The notes under the pieces were generated by a model. The model was not told the DNA's origin. It was given only the letters and a program-made list of their open reading frames with translations, and made no database searches. This document shows, piece by piece, positions 5,390 through 7,877 of a stretch of DNA of 7,877 nt (positions are counted from its first letter, which is position 1; each line of letters begins with the position of its first letter). The DNA lies in the NCBI GenBank assembly GCA_030627585.1, contig DAOURU010000041.1, forward strand, positions 1 to 7,877, in the 5' to 3' direction. Origin of the DNA: Bacillota bacterium (GTDB taxonomy: Bacteria; Bacillota; DSM-12270; Thermacetogeniales; Thermacetogeniaceae). Made by a program: the position numbers and the translations under genes.

Positions 5390-6068
5390 TGCAAAAAAAT
5401 GGCAAATTCCCATTTTTATTACTTTTCTCCTGCTGGGCATTCTTCTTTCCGTACAATTCCGGACCCAGCAAAATTTTTTAGGAGATCTCTCGCTTCAGAA
5501 GAGCGACGATCTTGTTTTAATGCTGAAAAAACTCCATGACAAAAGAGGGGAACTGGAAAAAGGTTTGAGGGAATTGGAGCAGCAGCAGCGCTCCCTGCAG
5601 GCAGACGTCAACGCCAGGGAGACCCTCGCAGAAAGTCTCAAAAATGAATCAGAGCAGCTTAAAATGGCTTTGGGATTAACTCCCGTCAGGGGGCCGGGCA
5701 TCACCATCACGATCACTACTGAATCCCCGATGGTTTACCTAGATCTTGTCGATATTATCAACGAACTTTGGGCTTCTCAGGCAGAAGCAATCGCCATCAA
5801 TGACCAGCGCATCACCCCCTGGACGAGCATTTACTGGAATAAAACAAATTTGACGCTCACCATCAACGGAAAAGAAATTCTTTACCCATGCACCATTAAA
5901 GCAATCGGGAACCAGGACAAGCTTGAATCGGGGCTGCGGCTCCTGGGAGGGATTTTAGATGACCTCGCCATCTATAAAGTCTATCCTGTGATTAAACGGG
6001 TTGAGGAAATAGAACTGCCTGCCGCGCCCCCGCCCACCCTGAACTATCTCCAGAAATCTGCATCATGA
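5382..6068 (+). CDS. DUF881 family membrane-anchored coiled-coil protein (second copy)
   Basis: A 228-residue paralogue of the first DUF881 protein: N-terminal membrane helix (about 8-25), coiled coil (about 40-97), then DUF881 domain (about 100-205) with GPGITITI (104-111), SQAEAIAINDQRI (132-144) and CTIKAIGNQDKLESGL (170-185). A proline-rich tail (PAAPPP, 213-218) ends it. The chosen start is ATG 5382, 6 nt after GGAGGAG; the frame stays open upstream to 5247 but that part is a shadow of sbp. The ATGGATAA overlap with the sbp stop codon suggests coupled translation. The two copies share motifs but are diverged elsewhere, so the duplication is old. Last gene of the operon, followed directly by a terminator hairpin. 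Confidence 0.9.
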   Translation: MDNAKKWQIPIFITFLLLGILLSVQFRTQQNFLGDLSLQKSDDLVLMLKKLHDKRGELEKGLRELEQQQRSLQADVNARETLAESLKNESEQLKMALGLTPVRGPGITITITTESPMVYLDLVDIINELWASQAEAIAINDQRITPWTSIYWNKTNLTLTINGKEILYPCTIKAIGNQDKLESGLRLLGGILDDLAIYKVYPVIKRVEEIELPAAPPPTLNYLQKSAS

Positions 6069-6106
6069 AAAAGGCCGGGTCAAACCTGGTTACCCCGGGC
6101 CTTTTT
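6068..6106 (+). terminator. Intrinsic terminator, probably bidirectional
   Basis: AAAAAGGCC (6068-6076) pairs with GGCCTTTTT (6098-6106), and the inner GGG (6077-6079) can pair with CCC (6093-6096) across one bulged G. The T-run on the plus strand and the A-run at the other end make it usable in both directions. It starts at the last base of the DUF881 stop codon and overlaps the end of cimA, whose stop is TAA at 6092-6090 on the minus strand. Confidence 0.82.
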
Positions 6107-7760
6107 CATTAAGAAGTTTTTTCGCATCTTTCCGGCAGCTAGATAATTTGCGGAGCAAGGCATAATTCATGCTGTCGGTAAGGGCCTGCCAGCTTGCCTC
6201 AATGATGTTCTCTGATACTCCTACCGTGCTCCACGAACCGGCCGCATCCGCCGACTCAATCAGAACCCTCACCTTTGCCCCCGTCCCGTCTTTTCCGTCC
6301 AGCACGCGGACCTTATAATCAACAAGATGCATCTCTTTGAGAGAGGGATAGAAACCTTCAAGGGCTTTCCTGAGCGCATTGTCTACCGCGTTCACGGGGC
6401 CGTTTCCTTCGGCTGCCGTATGCATTATTTGATCTCCGACGCGCATCTTGATAATTGCCTCGGAGCTAATCACATCTCCGTTGTTAGCCTGCTTTTGGAC
6501 GAAAAGCTTCAGGCTTTCGAGTGTAAAGAACTCCCTGTATTGCCCGAAGGCGCGCCGCAGCAAAAGCTCAAGGGAGGCCTCCGCCCCTTCAAACTGGTAG
6601 CCCTGGTATTCCAATTCTTTGATCTGCTTGATAATTTCCTTTGTCTGGGGATTGCCCTGGGCGAGATCAAAATTCAGTTCCCGCGCTTTATAGTATAAAT
6701 TACTGGTACCTCCCAGTTCCGAAACCAAAACGCGCCGCTTGTTCCCCACCAGTTCAGGATCAAGATGCTCGTAGGTCGCGGGATCCTTTAAAACCGCACT
6801 CACATGGACCCCCCCTTTGTGGGCAAAAGCACTCGCTCCGACAAAAGGCTGGTTATTTTGGGGAGCCATATTCGCGATTTCGCTTACATAGTGAGAGACT
6901 TCAGTAAGCCGGCACAGTGCTTCGGGATCCAGGCAGGAAAATCCCATTTTGAGTTGAAGGTTGGGGATCACCGAACAGAGATTGGCGTTTCCGCAGCGCT
7001 CCCCAAAACCGTTAATCGTCCCCTGGACCTGAAGCGCCCCGCACTTTACCGCAGCAATGCTATTGGCGACAGCAAGCTCTCCGTCATTGTGAGCGTGGAT
7101 GCCAAGCGGCACCTTAATTGCCCGGCGCACCTTGAGAAAAATTTGCTCCACTTCGCCGGGCAAACTGCCGCCGTTGGTATCACAGAGGACAATCCAGTCT
7201 GCCCCTCCTTCAGCCGCGGCTTTCAATGCAGCCAGGGCATAATCCGGATTGGCCTTGAAACCGTCGAAAAAATGCTCGGCGTCGTAAATCACTTCACGCT
7301 TCTGAGATTTCAGGTAATGGACGCTTTCCCGGATCATCTTTAAGTTTTCTTCCAATGTAGTGTTCAGGGCTGTTAACACATGATGATCCCAGCTTTTCCC
7401 GAAAATTGCAATGCAGGGGGTTTCGGCTGCCAGCAACGCCTTGATATTAGCATCTTCTGTTACGTGGACTCCTGCTTTTCTGGTCGCTCCAAAAGCGGCG
7501 ATTTTTGCATGTTTCAAAGGAATTGCTTGAACTTGCTTAAAGTATTCCAGGTCCTTGGGGTTGGATCCCGGCCATCCCCCCTCAATATAATGAATTTGCA
7601 GTTCATCCAATTTCCTGGTAATCTTGAGCTTATCCTGGACCGTCAGGCTGATTCCTTCAGCTTGCGTGCCATCTCTGAGTGTCGTGTCGTAAATAAATAT
7701 CTTTAAATCATCATCCTTGAGATTCTCACACTTGCCCATTAAATCCCCATCCGTTTTCAT
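6090..7760 (-). CDS. cimA: (R)-citramalate synthase CimA
   Basis: CimA condenses pyruvate and acetyl-CoA to (R)-citramalate, the first step of the threonine-independent route to 2-oxobutyrate and isoleucine. The 556-residue protein has the LeuA-like TIM barrel with [14 protein letters not shown] (23-36), the metal ligands Asp30 and HAHND (222-226), and [11 protein letters not shown] (251-261). The [12 protein letters not shown] block (312-323) follows. A C-terminal regulatory/dimer domain spans about 408-540 ([22 protein letters not shown] at 452-463), the site of feedback control in this family. The [10 protein letters not shown] (61-70) segment is typical of citramalate synthase rather than isopropylmalate synthase. 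Start is uncertain: ATG 7760 has GAGAGG almost touching it, while in-frame ATG 7739 (Met8) is an alternative; an in-frame stop lies 18 nt upstream of ATG 7760. Convergent with the DUF881 operon. Confidence 0.94.
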   Translation of the reverse strand: MKTDGDLMGKCENLKDDDLKIFIYDTTLRDGTQAEGISLTVQDKLKITRKLDELQIHYIEGGWPGSNPKDLEYFKQVQAIPLKHAKIAAFGATRKAGVHVTEDANIKALLAAETPCIAIFGKSWDHHVLTALNTTLEENLKMIRESVHYLKSQKREVIYDAEHFFDGFKANPDYALAALKAAAEGGADWIVLCDTNGGSLPGEVEQIFLKVRRAIKVPLGIHAHNDGELAVANSIAAVKCGALQVQGTINGFGERCGNANLCSVIPNLQLKMGFSCLDPEALCRLTEVSHYVSEIANMAPQNNQPFVGASAFAHKGGVHVSAVLKDPATYEHLDPELVGNKRRVLVSELGGTSNLYYKARELNFDLAQGNPQTKEIIKQIKELEYQGYQFEGAEASLELLLRRAFGQYREFFTLESLKLFVQKQANNGDVISSEAIIKMRVGDQIMHTAAEGNGPVNAVDNALRKALEGFYPSLKEMHLVDYKVRVLDGKDGTGAKVRVLIESADAAGSWSTVGVSENIIEASWQALTDSMNYALLRKLSSCRKDAKKLLNEKGPG

Positions 7761-7804
7761 CCTCTCTTTTGGTTTTTAATTTCCACTCTCCTTCGGAGCA
7801 GCAG

Positions 7805-7876
7805 TTAAAGCCGGCTCTCGATCTCGCCGCTATTCACCGGCTGCCCGCCCTTCCGCGCCCCCGGCACCCCAGCTGC
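7805..7876 (-). CDS. C-terminal end of an unidentified gene upstream of cimA (partial)
   Basis: On the minus strand a frame open from the window edge ends at TAA 7807-7805, giving 23 residues that finish with NSGEIESRL. The other two frames close within the same stretch. The gap to cimA is 44 nt in the same direction, as expected in an operon. The fragment is too short and too Gly/Arg-rich to identify, and 70 nt of open frame in GC-rich DNA is weak evidence. Confidence 0.4.
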   Translation of the reverse strand, partial: AAGVPGARKGGQPVNSGEIESRL

Positions 7877-7877
7877 G

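Noticed and set aside
6804..7343. Long plus-strand frame opposite cimA
   Set aside because: Antisense shadow; the minus frame carries all CimA motifs.
1..7877. CRISPR array, tRNA, rRNA, intact insertion sequence
   Set aside because: No regularly spaced repeats, no tRNA cloverleaf with TTCRA arm, no rRNA motifs and no transposase seen on either strand.

Overview
The window reads like chromosomal DNA of a low-to-mid GC, Gram-positive anaerobe of the Clostridia or a related Firmicutes lineage. This rests on strong purine-rich Shine-Dalgarno sites (AGGAGG type) before most genes, use of TTG and GTG starts, sigma-A-like promoters, and a DUF881 / small-basic-protein / DUF881 gene trio typical of Gram-positive bacteria. 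Genus cannot be fixed from the sequence alone.

Layout. (1) 1-1119, minus: the first 373 codons of glmM (phosphoglucosamine mutase), with its own extended -10 promoter at 1160-1188. (2) 1120-1521: divergent region. It holds a perfect 17-bp tandem duplication, the possible 3' remnant of a gene once upstream of glmM, two competing hairpins and the likely arsR control region. (3) 1522-3793, plus: a four-gene operon encoding an ArsR-type repressor, a COG0701/ArsP-like permease, a 78-residue thioredoxin-like CxxC protein and a DGC-domain cysteine protein. It looks like a metalloid- or thiol-reactive efflux and handling system. (4) 3794-4270: gene-free. Most of it is a roughly 234-nt element closed by a 13-14 bp terminal stem with several nested internal stems, and a plausible promoter would start transcription at its first base. 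It is either an unrecognised structured RNA or a small TA-flanked inverted-repeat (MITE-like) element. (5) 4271-6068, plus: DUF881 - Sbp - DUF881, a membrane-linked set associated with cell-envelope and division gene clusters. (6) 6068-6106: a terminator hairpin that overlaps the last codons of the convergent gene. (7) 6090-7760, minus: cimA, (R)-citramalate synthase, for threonine-independent isoleucine synthesis. (8) 7805-7876, minus: the last codons of an unidentified upstream gene.

How the parts fit. Wall-precursor synthesis (GlmM) and the DUF881/Sbp trio are envelope housekeeping and cimA is amino-acid biosynthesis; the arsR operon is an accessory detoxification-type unit lying between them. 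In many Firmicutes glmM follows cdaA-cdaR. Here it is preceded by a short coding-like remnant and a duplication scar, which suggests a past rearrangement. The best candidates for something undescribed are the 3867-4100 element and the exact role of the permease/thioredoxin/DGC set.
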